Assembly: GCF_015644725.1 (NCBI RefSeq)
Contig: NZ_CP064795.1
Span: 1 to 64,000 of the forward strand
From: Salinimonas marina
GTDB taxonomy: Bacteria > Pseudomonadota > Gammaproteobacteria > Enterobacterales > Alteromonadaceae
Reading direction: 5' to 3'
Length of the DNA: 64,000 nt
Both the position numbers and the translations under genes were made by a program. Below are positions 38,517 to 47,262 of this stretch, piece by piece. Each line of letters begins with the position of its first letter. Position 1 is the stretch's first letter. The notes beneath the pieces are model-generated. The model was given only the letters and a program-made list of their open reading frames with translations, ran no database searches and was not told the DNA's origin.

Positions 38517-38966
38517 GTGAACCACAGAAAAGTAATGATAACGCTGATACTGAGCGCGATTTCGGGCCCGGTACTGGCCGAAAAGTGTGAAACGACCATC
38601 AACAGTACTGACAAGATGGTGTTTGATAAATCCAGCATTAGCGTGCCAGCAAGTTGTAAAACTTTTCGGGTCAATTTGCTTCACAGTGGCAAGATGGGTA
38701 AAGATATCATGGGTCATAACTGGGTGCTGACGACCCAGAAAAATGCCTCGGCGGTCGCCGCTGCAGGCATGACCGCGGGTATTGAAAACCACTATCTTCA
38801 GCCTCAGGAAAGCCGGGTTATCGCGGCCACAAAACTGATTGGTGGTGGCTTGCAAAGCTCGGTTAACATTGATGTCGCGGAACTATCAACAGATACCGAG
38901 TACCAGTTTTTTTGCTCGTTCCCGGGGCATATCAGCATGATGATCGGCACCCTCACCATCGACTGA
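38517..38966 (+). CDS. Azurin (type 1 blue copper protein)
   Basis: A 149-residue precursor: 21-residue signal peptide ending VLA, then a 128-residue mature domain, the exact azurin length. Mature Cys3 and Cys26 form the expected disulfide. Copper ligands are His46 in MGHNWVL and Cys112/His117/Met121 in FFCSFPGHISMMIG. It moves electrons in the periplasm. The start is GTG at 38517, because the ATG two bases earlier is followed at once by a stop. RBS AGGA lies 10 bases upstream. No terminal reductase gene is close by. Confidence 0.95.
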   Translation: MNHRKVMITLILSAISGPVLAEKCETTINSTDKMVFDKSSISVPASCKTFRVNLLHSGKMGKDIMGHNWVLTTQKNASAVAAAGMTAGIENHYLQPQESRVIAATKLIGGGLQSSVNIDVAELSTDTEYQFFCSFPGHISMMIGTLTID

Positions 38967-39107
38967 AACCAGGCTGCCCACGCACACGCGTACAAGGGCA
39001 AATCCACGCTCAACATCAAGCCCCTGGCCAAGGCAGGCGGGGTAGTGGTCATACCAATAGGTTTCTGCTAACGTAAAGCTCAGCTGAATTAAACGGAAAA
39101 AAAAGCG

Positions 39108-39866
39108 ATGCAACTGCACACCCTGGAAGGTTATATTCAGAATATTTTTCTGGCCGAACAACCGCAGGGACTATTGCTGCTTGATGGCTGCAGCCGCGCC
39201 GATGTGGATATGGTGTGCGCGTTTATCACCGATACCCTTGGTCGACCCTTATCTGATTTAAAGCTGATCGTGGTTACGCATATGCACCCCGATCATGCCG
39301 GCGGGGCGATACCGTTGAAAAAGCGCACTGGTGCCCGGATCGCTGCCCATCCTAAAGCAGCAAAATGGTATGCCGGGGTGATGGGACGCACGGCGCATAT
39401 CATTGATGTTGCCTTAATGTATTGGGTAGCGCAGCGTCTTGGTAAGGACCGCCGCCTGGCCTGGTATGCACCGATATTAAAGCCCGATATTAATTTATCA
39501 GACCAGCAGACACTGCCTGGTTTTGAAGACTGGCAGGTGATCTACACGCCAGGGCATACTGACCATGATCTATCGCTGTATCATGGTCCCAGTGGCCAGG
39601 TGTATGTGGCGGATTTACTGGTTAAAGTCAAAGGACAGCTGCACCCGCCGTACCCCATCTGTCACCCCAACCAGTATCGCCAATCCTTGCACAAAGTGGC
39701 CACGATGCAGGCCCACACTCTGTTTTGTGCCCATGTAAAACCGTTACAGGCAAGTGACATCGATTTTGAGCATATTATTGCCAATGCGCCGGTGCTGCCA
39801 AAAAATCACTGGCATGCCACCAAAAACCGGGTTATCAAAAAACTGCGTATTCCCCGTAACGCCTGA
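39108..39866 (+). CDS. Metallo-beta-lactamase-fold hydrolase
   Basis: A 252-residue cytosolic protein with the binuclear metal site VVTHMHPDHAGG (HxHxDH), a later metal histidine in YTPGHTDHDLSLYH, the bridging aspartate in VYVADLLVKV and the C-terminal histidine in LFCAHVKPL. These are the glyoxalase II / lactonase-like elements. The substrate cannot be read from sequence. It follows azurin with a 141-bp gap. Confidence 0.85.
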   Translation: MQLHTLEGYIQNIFLAEQPQGLLLLDGCSRADVDMVCAFITDTLGRPLSDLKLIVVTHMHPDHAGGAIPLKKRTGARIAAHPKAAKWYAGVMGRTAHIIDVALMYWVAQRLGKDRRLAWYAPILKPDINLSDQQTLPGFEDWQVIYTPGHTDHDLSLYHGPSGQVYVADLLVKVKGQLHPPYPICHPNQYRQSLHKVATMQAHTLFCAHVKPLQASDIDFEHIIANAPVLPKNHWHATKNRVIKKLRIPRNA

Positions 39867-40236
39867 TTGAAAAATCAGCCGACTGGGCCGGGTTATCTAC
39901 GCAGGACACTTTGTTTTAAAAAGGATTACTGGTAAGCCCCCCAACATCTGCCACTAATCCTCTTTTTAGACCGCAAATCACATTATCGACCTTCCCGGCA
40001 CCTACTACATTAGGATGATTTCGGTGTCAGACAAGCACACTCTCAATACCGCAAATGGAATTTTGCATCTCTGTCTTAAAATTTTGTACACGCTCCTCCA
40101 GGTTTGGGGGTTGAGTACATAATTGCTTTTAAGTAATTGTTAAAAATGGATTTGTATCGAGGTGTGTCACGGCATGGCCCGACACCACAATGACTATAAA
40201 CACATTCAACAATGTCATTACACAAGGACAGAAAAA
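39867..40236. other. Non-coding region before the small-peptide gene
   Basis: 370 bp with no gene. It holds a short CTGATT/AATCAG hairpin at the preceding stop codon, the terminator-like structure at 39917-39966, and an AT-rich stretch with TTGAGT (40111) and TAATTG (40134) 17 bases apart, only weakly promoter-like. An imperfect GGTGT/ACACC dyad lies at about 40160-40186, near the leader of the peptide gene. Confidence 0.5.
39917..39966 (+). terminator. Probable terminator after the MBL-fold gene
   Basis: AAAAAGGATTA is mirrored by TAATCCTCTTTTT with short TGG/CCA inner pairing around a 22-base loop, ending in TTTTT. The structure is nearly symmetric and could act in both directions. Confidence 0.55.
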
Positions 40237-40350
40237 ATGAAAATTACAAATAGCGCGTCATTACAGTCTCCCTTTGGTATAGCCGGAATTTCACAGCTGC
40301 AAGTGGTCGGCGGACCAATCTGCGTCGGTATGCTTATCGCGCTGGCATAA
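40237..40350 (+). CDS. 37-residue peptide with GG motif, candidate RiPP precursor or signal peptide
   Basis: ATG 40237 follows AAGGACAG, an excellent ribosome site, and encodes 37 residues: a polar N-terminal 24-residue leader (MKITNSASLQSP...), then VVGG and an 11-residue hydrophobic tail PICVGMLIALA with one cysteine. Such leader-GG-core layout is seen in exported bacteriocins and in ribosomal peptides processed by C39-type or other peptidases. The frame extends upstream to 40162, but that portion has no ribosome site. The next gene starts within 14 bp, so it is co-transcribed with the HEAT and cupin-like proteins. Function is inferred from layout only. Confidence 0.55.
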   Translation: MKITNSASLQSPFGIAGISQLQVVGGPICVGMLIALA

Positions 40351-40363
40351 GCCTTTGAGTGAC

Positions 40364-41392
40364 ATGCCGCTGACCAATATGTCGGTTCAGCGGTGTGCCG
40401 TGCTAACGTCTTTGGGGCTGAACATGAGAAAAAATCAGAGCATTGAAGTCTTTATTCAAAATCCTGAGTTGCGCGAACGTACCGCCAGCGATATGGATGA
40501 AGATCGTGCAGCTAACAGCAAATTGCCGTTGGTTACCCAGTTAGCCCACTTGTTTGAAGGCAGTGAGATGCCTACGGCCGCCAGCCTCAAATTCATCATC
40601 GCTGAATATTCTGATCATCTGATTGAACATGTAGTGTCCACCACTATCAACCAGATGGGTCAAAATCCATTTTATGTATACCCTATGGCAGGCCATTCGA
40701 CCTACTTTGCGCAGCGGTTAAGTGTGGTCAATACCGCCGACTTTGACCTGAATCTCGACTTTATTGACCCGGTACTGCTGAAAAAATACAAAACGGAAAG
40801 TAAACAGAACCTACAGCAGCGTGGCGTGTCGTTTTTCGGGCGCGAAACCCTGAGCTATTTTGTGCATGCCGGCAATATGACGATTTCTCACTGGTCACAC
40901 CCTACCTGTACCACTCAGCTGGCTGGTATGCGCTGTACCCCGGCAGGAACACAGCAGGTGGCCGACAGACACTTTGTGCACTGTCACAATAATCAAACCT
41001 ACATGTATGAAAGTTGCGAGCAAAGCGCGGTGGTAGTTTCGCTGGAAATCAAACGCGGTAAATTACCGGTCAGTCTGATATTCAGTGCCGCCGATCATAC
41101 CTTGCGCTTTCAGAACCCGTCGGACGAAACTGATTCAAGGTTACAGTTGTGCATGGCCATTCTAGCCAAGCTTGACTACGTGGACGCCATTCCTACATTG
41201 AAAACCTTTTTGAAGCATTCGCATCATTTTATCCGCTGGTACGCGATGCAACAGATTCTTGCGCTAGATGCCCTGGAAGTGCTACAGGAGTTGGCGGATA
41301 TGGCGGTAACCGACCCGCATCCGGAAGTGAAGCTGGCGGCAAAGCAAACCCTGCTGATGATTCAGCAACAGGAGTTTGAGCATGCCTGTTAA
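40364..41392 (+). CDS. HEAT-repeat protein of unknown function in a putative peptide operon
   Basis: About 342 residues; start uncertain (TTG 40355, ATG 40364, or ATG 40424, which has GGGG before it). The N-terminal two thirds are unrecognised but rich in His, Cys and Tyr (NPFYVYPMAGHSTYFAQ, HWSHPTCTTQLAGMRC, HCHNNQTYMYESCE), as expected for a metal-binding or oxidase-like domain. The C-terminal 75 residues look like HEAT repeats (DAIPTLKTFLKHSHHFIRWYAMQ, LQELADMAVTDPHPEVKLAAKQ). HEAT domains often hold peptide substrates. The downstream gene overlaps by 11 bp. Confidence 0.6.
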   Translation: MPLTNMSVQRCAVLTSLGLNMRKNQSIEVFIQNPELRERTASDMDEDRAANSKLPLVTQLAHLFEGSEMPTAASLKFIIAEYSDHLIEHVVSTTINQMGQNPFYVYPMAGHSTYFAQRLSVVNTADFDLNLDFIDPVLLKKYKTESKQNLQQRGVSFFGRETLSYFVHAGNMTISHWSHPTCTTQLAGMRCTPAGTQQVADRHFVHCHNNQTYMYESCEQSAVVVSLEIKRGKLPVSLIFSAADHTLRFQNPSDETDSRLQLCMAILAKLDYVDAIPTLKTFLKHSHHFIRWYAMQQILALDALEVLQELADMAVTDPHPEVKLAAKQTLLMIQQQEFEHAC

Positions 41393-42299
41393 GTTTGATT
41401 GCCAGGCTATTGATGACGCCATATCGTTGGATGACTGTTACGAGCAGCTTATCGAAAGTCGTTTTGACCCTACTGATATTGAAAGCTTTGCCAGCGTCGC
41501 GCCCTTGCTGAAAAAGCTGAACAATAACCGTACTTTTCTGGCAGAAAGACTGATTCAGGAATTAGCCGGTGCTGGTGAACAGCAGACAAACAACCGTTAT
41601 ACCCCCCAGGTGCTGATGCTTAAAGCACCCAGCAAACACACCAACTTTTTTATGCGCGCCAATATCTGGCTGCCAAAAGAAGATCCTATGTTGCAGTTAG
41701 CCGGGGAAAAGTCGTTCTATTACCATGTACCCCATGATCATAATTTTCATTTTCTAACCTCCGGCTATATGGGGCCTGGCTATCATAGTGACTACTATGA
41801 ATATGATTATTTTGATGTTGAAGGGTATGCGGGGGAGCCGGTAGATTTAACCTTTATTGAACGAAAAACATTGAGCCCCGGCGAAGTAATGTTATATCGG
41901 GCGCATCTGGATGTGCATAATCAGTTGCCAGCGGACGAGCTGTCTGTATCGCTGAATATCATGCCCTCAATGATGTTTGCGCATTTGCGGCCCCAATATA
42001 TTTTTAATTCTGAGTGTACCCATATAGAGCGGGCCATCACTACGTCTAACTCTTCTACCGAACCGGCTTTACATATTATCGCCCGGTGTGGGGGCGAATC
42101 AGGTCGGGATTTTTTAGATCATCTGGCCAGAAACAGCGTTATTGAAGAAGATCGGTTTCGTGCCATCAAGGCCATCGTAGCGGTGCTGCCCGATGAGGAC
42201 AGCCGCTACGCGGCATTACGTAAGTATGGCTTAAATGCAAACTCTACCCTGGTGAAAAAGATGTCACAGCACTATGCCCAACAATTGTCATTGCTATAG
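41382..42299 (+). CDS. Cupin-like protein with His-rich metal-site motif, putative peptide-modifying enzyme
   Basis: About 305 residues from ATG 41382, placed 8 bases after AGGAG inside the previous gene. The middle has YHVPHDHNFHFLTSGYMGPGYHSD and, 60 residues on, LSPGEVMLYRAHLDVHNQLP, which together supply His/Asp/Glu ligands in the order seen in cupin-type iron or zinc enzymes. The rest is unrecognised. It and the HEAT protein are the only genes between the peptide and a strong terminator, so a joint act on the peptide is a reasonable inference. Not a known family to me. Confidence 0.58.
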   Translation: MPVKFDCQAIDDAISLDDCYEQLIESRFDPTDIESFASVAPLLKKLNNNRTFLAERLIQELAGAGEQQTNNRYTPQVLMLKAPSKHTNFFMRANIWLPKEDPMLQLAGEKSFYYHVPHDHNFHFLTSGYMGPGYHSDYYEYDYFDVEGYAGEPVDLTFIERKTLSPGEVMLYRAHLDVHNQLPADELSVSLNIMPSMMFAHLRPQYIFNSECTHIERAITTSNSSTEPALHIIARCGGESGRDFLDHLARNSVIEEDRFRAIKAIVAVLPDEDSRYAALRKYGLNANSTLVKKMSQHYAQQLSLL

Positions 42300-42396
42300 C
42301 CGCGGCGCACTTAATCCGGTGAAGATATAAGCACAGCACCAGCTACCGCCAGCCATTGGTAGGAAAAAAGTTATTCTCCCTTTTGCTCCACGCAGG

Positions 42397-42430
42397 GCCC
42401 TCAACAAGGATATGTTGCAGGGCTTTTTTT
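42397..42430 (+). terminator. Rho-independent terminator after the cupin-like gene
   Basis: GCCCTCAACA pairs with TGTTGCAGGGC (one bulge) around AGGATA, followed by seven T residues. It closes the peptide-HEAT-cupin transcript and separates it from the transporter-sensor operon. Confidence 0.88.
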
Positions 42431-42548
42431 CTTTTTAGGGTCACACATAAAAGGCCAAAAATCCTGCAATTCGGCCGTTTGTCATTTACCCCCGGGGCCA
42501 GGCGGTTGTTAGCGTTAAGCTAGCGTGGTCATCAGAAGGATTTTTAAT

Positions 42549-43258
42549 GTGAAAACATCGCCCGCATATTCTCCCGCTAATGCCTTTATCGATACCTTTG
42601 TTGCCCCCACCGATTTTTTTTCGCGCTCCACGGTGAGTTTTTATTGGGCAAAATGGTGTGCACTACTGATAGTGAGTGCCATCTTATTCAGCACCTATTA
42701 TTTTTTTCAAACCGTACCGGTTGACCTGCCGCCCAGCTCGCAGCTGAGGGGGTAGGTCAGCTGTTTATCACACATTATCCCCAGTTATTTGCGACCACGG
42801 CCATAGCAGGCCTGGGCCCCGGGTTATACATCGGTTTGTGTAAAGTGGCGAACATCATGTTGTTGGTCGCGGCGCTGGGTGGGGCATACTGGCTACTGGA
42901 GCGGGCATCGCCAGGACCCATTCGCTTCAATCTATTGCAATGGTGTAAAATTGTGATGGTTTGTCAGCTACCCTGGCTGGCCAATTATTGTGGTTTGTTC
43001 CTGTTAACCTTCAGTGCCGCGGACGCCGCATTGCCTTTTAGTATGCTCGATTATGCCTCACTGAATCATTTGTTTTTTCACGTGCAGCCTGATAGCAGCT
43101 GGTATCCGTTTTTTCATGGGGTCAATCTGTTTCATTTTTGGAGTATCGGACTTACTATCACCGCGGTGCATCGGTGTTTAAAGATGAGCCGGTTCAAGAG
43201 TATTATCTTCACCTTGCTGCCCTATACCCTGCTAATCGGGCTATGGTTACAAGCATGA
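42549..43258 (+). CDS. YIP1-like polytopic membrane protein (frameshift at 42748-42752)
   Basis: Two frames (42525-42755 and 42836-43258) join when one G is added to GGGGG at 42748-42752; the intervening sequence then reads GVGQLFITHYPQLFATTAIAG into GLGPGLYIGLCKVAN without a stop. The product is about 236 residues with five or more membrane helices. The N-terminal ANAFIDTFVAPTDFFSR and the helix pattern recall YIP1-family proteins. GTG 42549 lies after AGAAGGA, the better start. Its stop overlaps the ABC ATPase start (ATGA), so it belongs to the transporter operon, perhaps as a membrane accessory. Confidence 0.65.
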
Positions 43259-43992
43259 CCCTTGGACGCCGTAGCCCGCTACTCACCCTACACAATATTC
43301 ACCAGCAGCATGCAATTGGAAATGAAATGGTGGAAACCCTGGCCGACGTGTGTCTGGGGATTTGCCGCGGTGAGTTTTTAGCGCTGACAGGCTCGGCGGG
43401 AGCGGGCAAAACCTCCTTGTTAAATATACTAGGCGGTTTACGCTCCCCCAGCGCCGGTCATTACTGGTTGATGGGGGAGCGCCTTCATCAACAGTCGGAA
43501 GCTGAACTAACCAAAACCCGGCGGGCACATATGGGGTGGGTATTTAAGCAGCCCCATCTTATCGCTCGCTATACGGTATTAAAAAATGTGATGCAGCCGG
43601 CCTCGTTCTGGCTTTGGCGGGGCCGCAAGGCAAAAGCGCGTGCACGGTACTGGCTAAATCAGACGGGCTTGGCGCATACCGCTATGTTATTGCCAGCGCA
43701 ACTTTCCCTAGTGCAGCAAAAACAACTGGCTATTGCCAGAGCGATGGCCCGTGAACCGACCCTGTTATTGGCCGATGAGCCTGCCTGGGGTTTGTCATCT
43801 AAGGATACGCATTTGATTATGCAACTGCTGGAAAAAATCAATCAGCAGGGGCAGACCATAGTGGTGGCCACCCGCAGCCAGGCAATAGCGATGCAGTGTC
43901 GTCGCCAGGTGAAGTTGCTTAATAAAACAGTTAGTAAAGAATGGGTCCACCGACCCGTGGAGCATGCTTCAGACCTGCGGGCCTACGCATGA
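43255..43992 (+). CDS. ABC transporter ATP-binding protein (MacB/LolD-like) with altered signature
   Basis: 245 residues from ATG 43255, which overlaps the previous stop; a longer frame upstream lies inside the YIP1-like gene. Walker A is GSAGAGKTS, Walker B LLLADEP and the H-loop region VVATRSQAIA. The family signature LSGGQ is replaced by LSLVQQKQ, and the usual GNLD loop after Walker B reads WGLSSKD. The Q-loop is WVFKQPHLIARY. It pairs with the FtsX-type permease that follows. The altered signature may lower ATP hydrolysis or mark a specialised subgroup. Confidence 0.85.
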   Translation: MTLGRRSPLLTLHNIHQQHAIGNEMVETLADVCLGICRGEFLALTGSAGAGKTSLLNILGGLRSPSAGHYWLMGERLHQQSEAELTKTRRAHMGWVFKQPHLIARYTVLKNVMQPASFWLWRGRKAKARARYWLNQTGLAHTAMLLPAQLSLVQQKQLAIARAMAREPTLLLADEPAWGLSSKDTHLIMQLLEKINQQGQTIVVATRSQAIAMQCRRQVKLLNKTVSKEWVHRPVEHASDLRAYA

Positions 43993-45212
43993 GCGGGTTG
44001 CTTGCCGCCGCCCTGCACGGCAGCGAATGTGCGCTTCAGGCAATCTGCAAAAATGGTCTGCGTACTATGCTGGTGACCCTCGGGGTGGTTATTGGCGTGG
44101 CATTTGTGGTGGCGGTCACCACCGTGATGCAACACACCCAGCAACAAACTTTTGCCCGGCCGCAGGCGGGACATCCCCATCTTATCAGCATCCGTGTTTG
44201 GCCCGCCGCTACGCCTGCCCCAACGCCAGGAGAGCCGCTAAGCCACGAAGACTTTCTAATTTTGAAACAAGCGGTACCGGGGTTGATGGGCGCATACTAT
44301 AAAGTAACGCCGTTAGGCGAGAAGACATCAATAAGGGGAGGGGGTTCAGCCACTATCACTCAGGTTATCGGGACGCAGCCCAGGTATCAGTATTTACTTG
44401 GTCTGGGGGTTCAACAGGGGCGATTTATTACACATCGGGACAATCAGCAGAAGATACTCAATGCATTTGCCGGCCCTGGGCTGGTTAAACAACTTAATAT
44501 TGACGAAAATCCGGTGGGCCAAACCCTGACCATTGCCAATAAAGAATTTAATCTGGTGGGTGTGGGCCTGCCCGGGCTGGCCTTGCCCGATATTAAGGAT
44601 AATAATTATCTCATTCTTCCTCACAGTGTGGCCGTGGACCCAACCTTTGCGTCGGCGCAAAGCTACACAGACATATTGTTTACCATCACAAAAAACAGTA
44701 ATCTGGATGCAGTTTATGCTGACATACAGCGCTTTTTTAGCCTGCGTATGCCCAACCCGCCGATCATTGCTTTGCAACCCTCACCACGGCAACTGACTGA
44801 GCGGGCAAAGTTACAGGACTTGTCCTTGTTTATCGCCATCGGTGTGGCTGGCATCAGTCTGACCATCGGCGGCCTGGGTATTATGAATTGTATGCTGGCC
44901 GCTGTGACTCAACGCTCCACAGAAATCAGTATGGCCCGGGCCATGGGCGCCAGCCGCAGTATCGTGGTAACTCAGTTTGTAACTGAAGCTGGGGTGCTGG
45001 CGTTGTTTGGTGGCGCCGTGGGTCTTGCTGTGGGGTATATATTAAGTGTTCTGGTAATGTTGTGGTTACCAATGGAAGGGCTGTTTGTTATGCCAATATG
45101 GACCATCGTTATTGCAATTATTCTGAGTTTGACTCTAGGTATTGTGTTTGGCCTGCTGCCTGCCATTAAAGCGGCAGAACTGGACCCTGTCGATACCTTA
45201 CACTATGAATAG
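43989..45212 (+). CDS. ABC transporter permease, MacB/FtsX type
   Basis: 407 residues from ATG 43989 (overlaps the ATPase stop). Layout is that of MacB-type permeases: TM1 (TMLVTLGVVIGVAFVVAVTTV), a periplasmic domain of about 230 residues, then three C-terminal helices with LSLFIAIGVAGISLTIGGLGIMN and MARAMGASR, and final PAIKAAELDPVDTLHYE. Such permeases move peptides, lipids or toxins by mechanotransmission, not by passage through the membrane. No MacA-type adaptor is in the operon. The 3' end overlaps the kinase start by 8 bp. Confidence 0.9.
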   Translation: MSGLLAAALHGSECALQAICKNGLRTMLVTLGVVIGVAFVVAVTTVMQHTQQQTFARPQAGHPHLISIRVWPAATPAPTPGEPLSHEDFLILKQAVPGLMGAYYKVTPLGEKTSIRGGGSATITQVIGTQPRYQYLLGLGVQQGRFITHRDNQQKILNAFAGPGLVKQLNIDENPVGQTLTIANKEFNLVGVGLPGLALPDIKDNNYLILPHSVAVDPTFASAQSYTDILFTITKNSNLDAVYADIQRFFSLRMPNPPIIALQPSPRQLTERAKLQDLSLFIAIGVAGISLTIGGLGIMNCMLAAVTQRSTEISMARAMGASRSIVVTQFVTEAGVLALFGGAVGLAVGYILSVLVMLWLPMEGLFVMPIWTIVIAIILSLTLGIVFGLLPAIKAAELDPVDTLHYE

Positions 45213-46344
45213 CACGGTGCTGCCGGCGGGGTTTTTGACCCGCTATTGTGCGCAAATCGGCAACACCAGTAAGCTGTACCGGGCGCTCATGCTACTGATA
45301 TTTGGCCTGCATTTCATTTTAACCTGGGCAGCCATGCAGTCGTTATTGCCAGGCGTAGGGCAATACGCCAATGCGCTGGTGACCCGGGCGTTGCTGGAGG
45401 CGGTGTTGTTCACGGGTATTTGTCATTTTCTGGTTCGACCCTACCTGCGGCTTAATCTGGTTGGAATCACTCTGGCGCCCACCCCGATAGCCCTTGGCCT
45501 GCTGTATCTTATGTTGTTATCAGTAATCTATTTTTGTGCCTCTTTTGCCATGGGCAAGCTGCAGTTTCTCAATGCAACCGATTTGAGCCAGCTTCAGGTG
45601 CTGGCGCAGCAAGGCCAGCCTGGGGCAGAAGTCAGTCTGCTGGCAATGATCGTCATGGGCAGCGCCGAGTCGTTTGTTACATTGAGTCTGTGGGCTTTTG
45701 TGTATCTGGGCTGGCACTTTCAAAAAAACAAACGAAGCCTTCAGCGCCAGGTGAATCAAAGTCAGATACAGCAGCTGACAAACCAGTTGAGTCCCCACTT
45801 TTTGTTCAACAGTTTAAACAGTATCCGGGCGCTTATATTTGCCGATCAGGAACGGGCAGCGGAAGTTCTTACGCTGCTGTCAGATTTGCTGCGAACACAG
45901 ATGCAGGCGCAAATGAAAACCCGCTCTACGCTGCAACAGGAGTGGCAACTTACCAAAAAATACCTTGAAATTGAGAAGGTCCGATTTGATGAACGCCTGA
46001 TGCTGGATATTCAGCTGGATGACCAAACCCTGCACCAGGAAATACCCACACTCACCTTGTTAACTCTGGCTGAAAATGCCATAAAACACGGGATCTCCCA
46101 AAGTAGTCAACCCGGTTTTATTCGTATGCACAGCTATATAACCAAAGAACATACCTGGTGTCTGGAGGTGGTAAACTCGCACTTTTCACAGGCCCGTGCC
46201 CCGGGGACGCGGGTGGGGCAACACAATGTGAAAAAGCGTCTTGAACTGCTTTATGGCAATCGTAGCCAATTTATTACCCGTGAAGAAAACCAACAATATC
46301 AGGTTTGGATGGAACTACCCTATGTTAAAAGTCTTAATCGTTGA
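45205..46344 (+). CDS. LytS-type sensor histidine kinase
   Basis: 379 residues from ATG 45205. Four N-terminal hydrophobic helices (about residues 25-170) form a membrane sensor without a large extracellular domain. A coiled linker leads to the His_kinase box NQLSPHFLFNSLNSIRALI (phosphoacceptor histidine) and a HATPase domain with TLAENAIKHGIS and TRVGQHNVKKRLELLYG. Small membrane sensors of this class often respond to peptides or cell-envelope signals. Its reading frame overlaps the response regulator start by 23 bp. Confidence 0.92.
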   Translation: MNSTVLPAGFLTRYCAQIGNTSKLYRALMLLIFGLHFILTWAAMQSLLPGVGQYANALVTRALLEAVLFTGICHFLVRPYLRLNLVGITLAPTPIALGLLYLMLLSVIYFCASFAMGKLQFLNATDLSQLQVLAQQGQPGAEVSLLAMIVMGSAESFVTLSLWAFVYLGWHFQKNKRSLQRQVNQSQIQQLTNQLSPHFLFNSLNSIRALIFADQERAAEVLTLLSDLLRTQMQAQMKTRSTLQQEWQLTKKYLEIEKVRFDERLMLDIQLDDQTLHQEIPTLTLLTLAENAIKHGISQSSQPGFIRMHSYITKEHTWCLEVVNSHFSQARAPGTRVGQHNVKKRLELLYGNRSQFITREENQQYQVWMELPYVKSLNR

Positions 46345-47050
46345 TGACGAGCGCCTGGCTCGCCTTGAACTGGTTCGCCTGCTGGGCCGGTACGACAATA
46401 TTGAGGTGGTGGGTGAGGCCGCCAATGGTAAAGAGGCGCTTGAAGCCGTTGCCAGCCAGGCCATTGATCTGGTTTTTGTTGATATAAAAATGCCTGAACT
46501 CAATGGTCTGGAGTTTGCCAAAGCGGTAGGCGACCAGGTGCATTTTGTATTTTGTACCGCCTACTCTGATTATGCGGTGGATGCTTACGAACTCAATGCC
46601 TTCGATTACATTGTAAAGCCGGTCAGTCCCGCGAGACTGGATGCGGTCATCAATAAAGCCTGGCTTACCCGTGGCGACACCGCCAGTGAATCTCAGCCTG
46701 AGCCGCTGCCGGATGAACATGGCCTTTTGTTAAAGTTCGGGCACGAGTTTAATATTGTGCGCATTGCTGAAATTTATCGCTTTGAGTCCGTCGGCAATCA
46801 TGTGGCGGTGTATTCTAATGCCGGCAAATCCTATCTGCATACCACCTTGTCTAAGGTCGAAAGCCGCCTGAACCCCAATCATTATTTCAAAGCCAGCCGC
46901 AGTGAAATTGTGCGCATCGATCAAATTCAGCGGCTGGAAGAAGGCATGGCCCCCGGCACATTTTGTGTGTACCTTAACGATGGCAGCGAGATTGAGGTAA
47001 GTCGCCGTCAGGCGCAGCATTTACGTAAGGCCTTCAGTCTGGAAAGCTGA
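46322..47050 (+). CDS. LytTR-family response regulator
   Basis: 242 residues from ATG 46322, inside the 3' end of the kinase gene. The receiver domain has VLIVDDERLARLEL and the phosphoacceptor aspartate in DLVFVDIKMPELNGLEF (about residue 55). The LytTR DNA-binding domain runs from about residue 135 (IAEIYRFESVGNHVAVYSNAGKSYLHTTL; HYFKASRSEIVRIDQI). It is the partner of the LytS-like kinase and probably controls the upstream transporter or peptide operon. Two GTT-containing repeats at 42475-42482 and 42503-42510 before the operon are only weak target candidates. Confidence 0.94.
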   Translation: MLKVLIVDDERLARLELVRLLGRYDNIEVVGEAANGKEALEAVASQAIDLVFVDIKMPELNGLEFAKAVGDQVHFVFCTAYSDYAVDAYELNAFDYIVKPVSPARLDAVINKAWLTRGDTASESQPEPLPDEHGLLLKFGHEFNIVRIAEIYRFESVGNHVAVYSNAGKSYLHTTLSKVESRLNPNHYFKASRSEIVRIDQIQRLEEGMAPGTFCVYLNDGSEIEVSRRQAQHLRKAFSLES

Positions 47051-47262
47051 TCATAGCCTGTGTTTGGTAAAGCAACGTGCAATCGCGGTTGGCAACGCCG
47101 CTGAAGGCTCAGGCTGGCAAACTATTTATCAACTAAAACAGTATCTAAACTAAGAACAAATCGACTACGCCCATATCAGTGCCCAGCCTGTTCGTATTAC
47201 CCAAGGCCTTCGTGAAGTTTTATCATTGAACTTCGGCACTGGTGGCACACACCACAGGAAAC

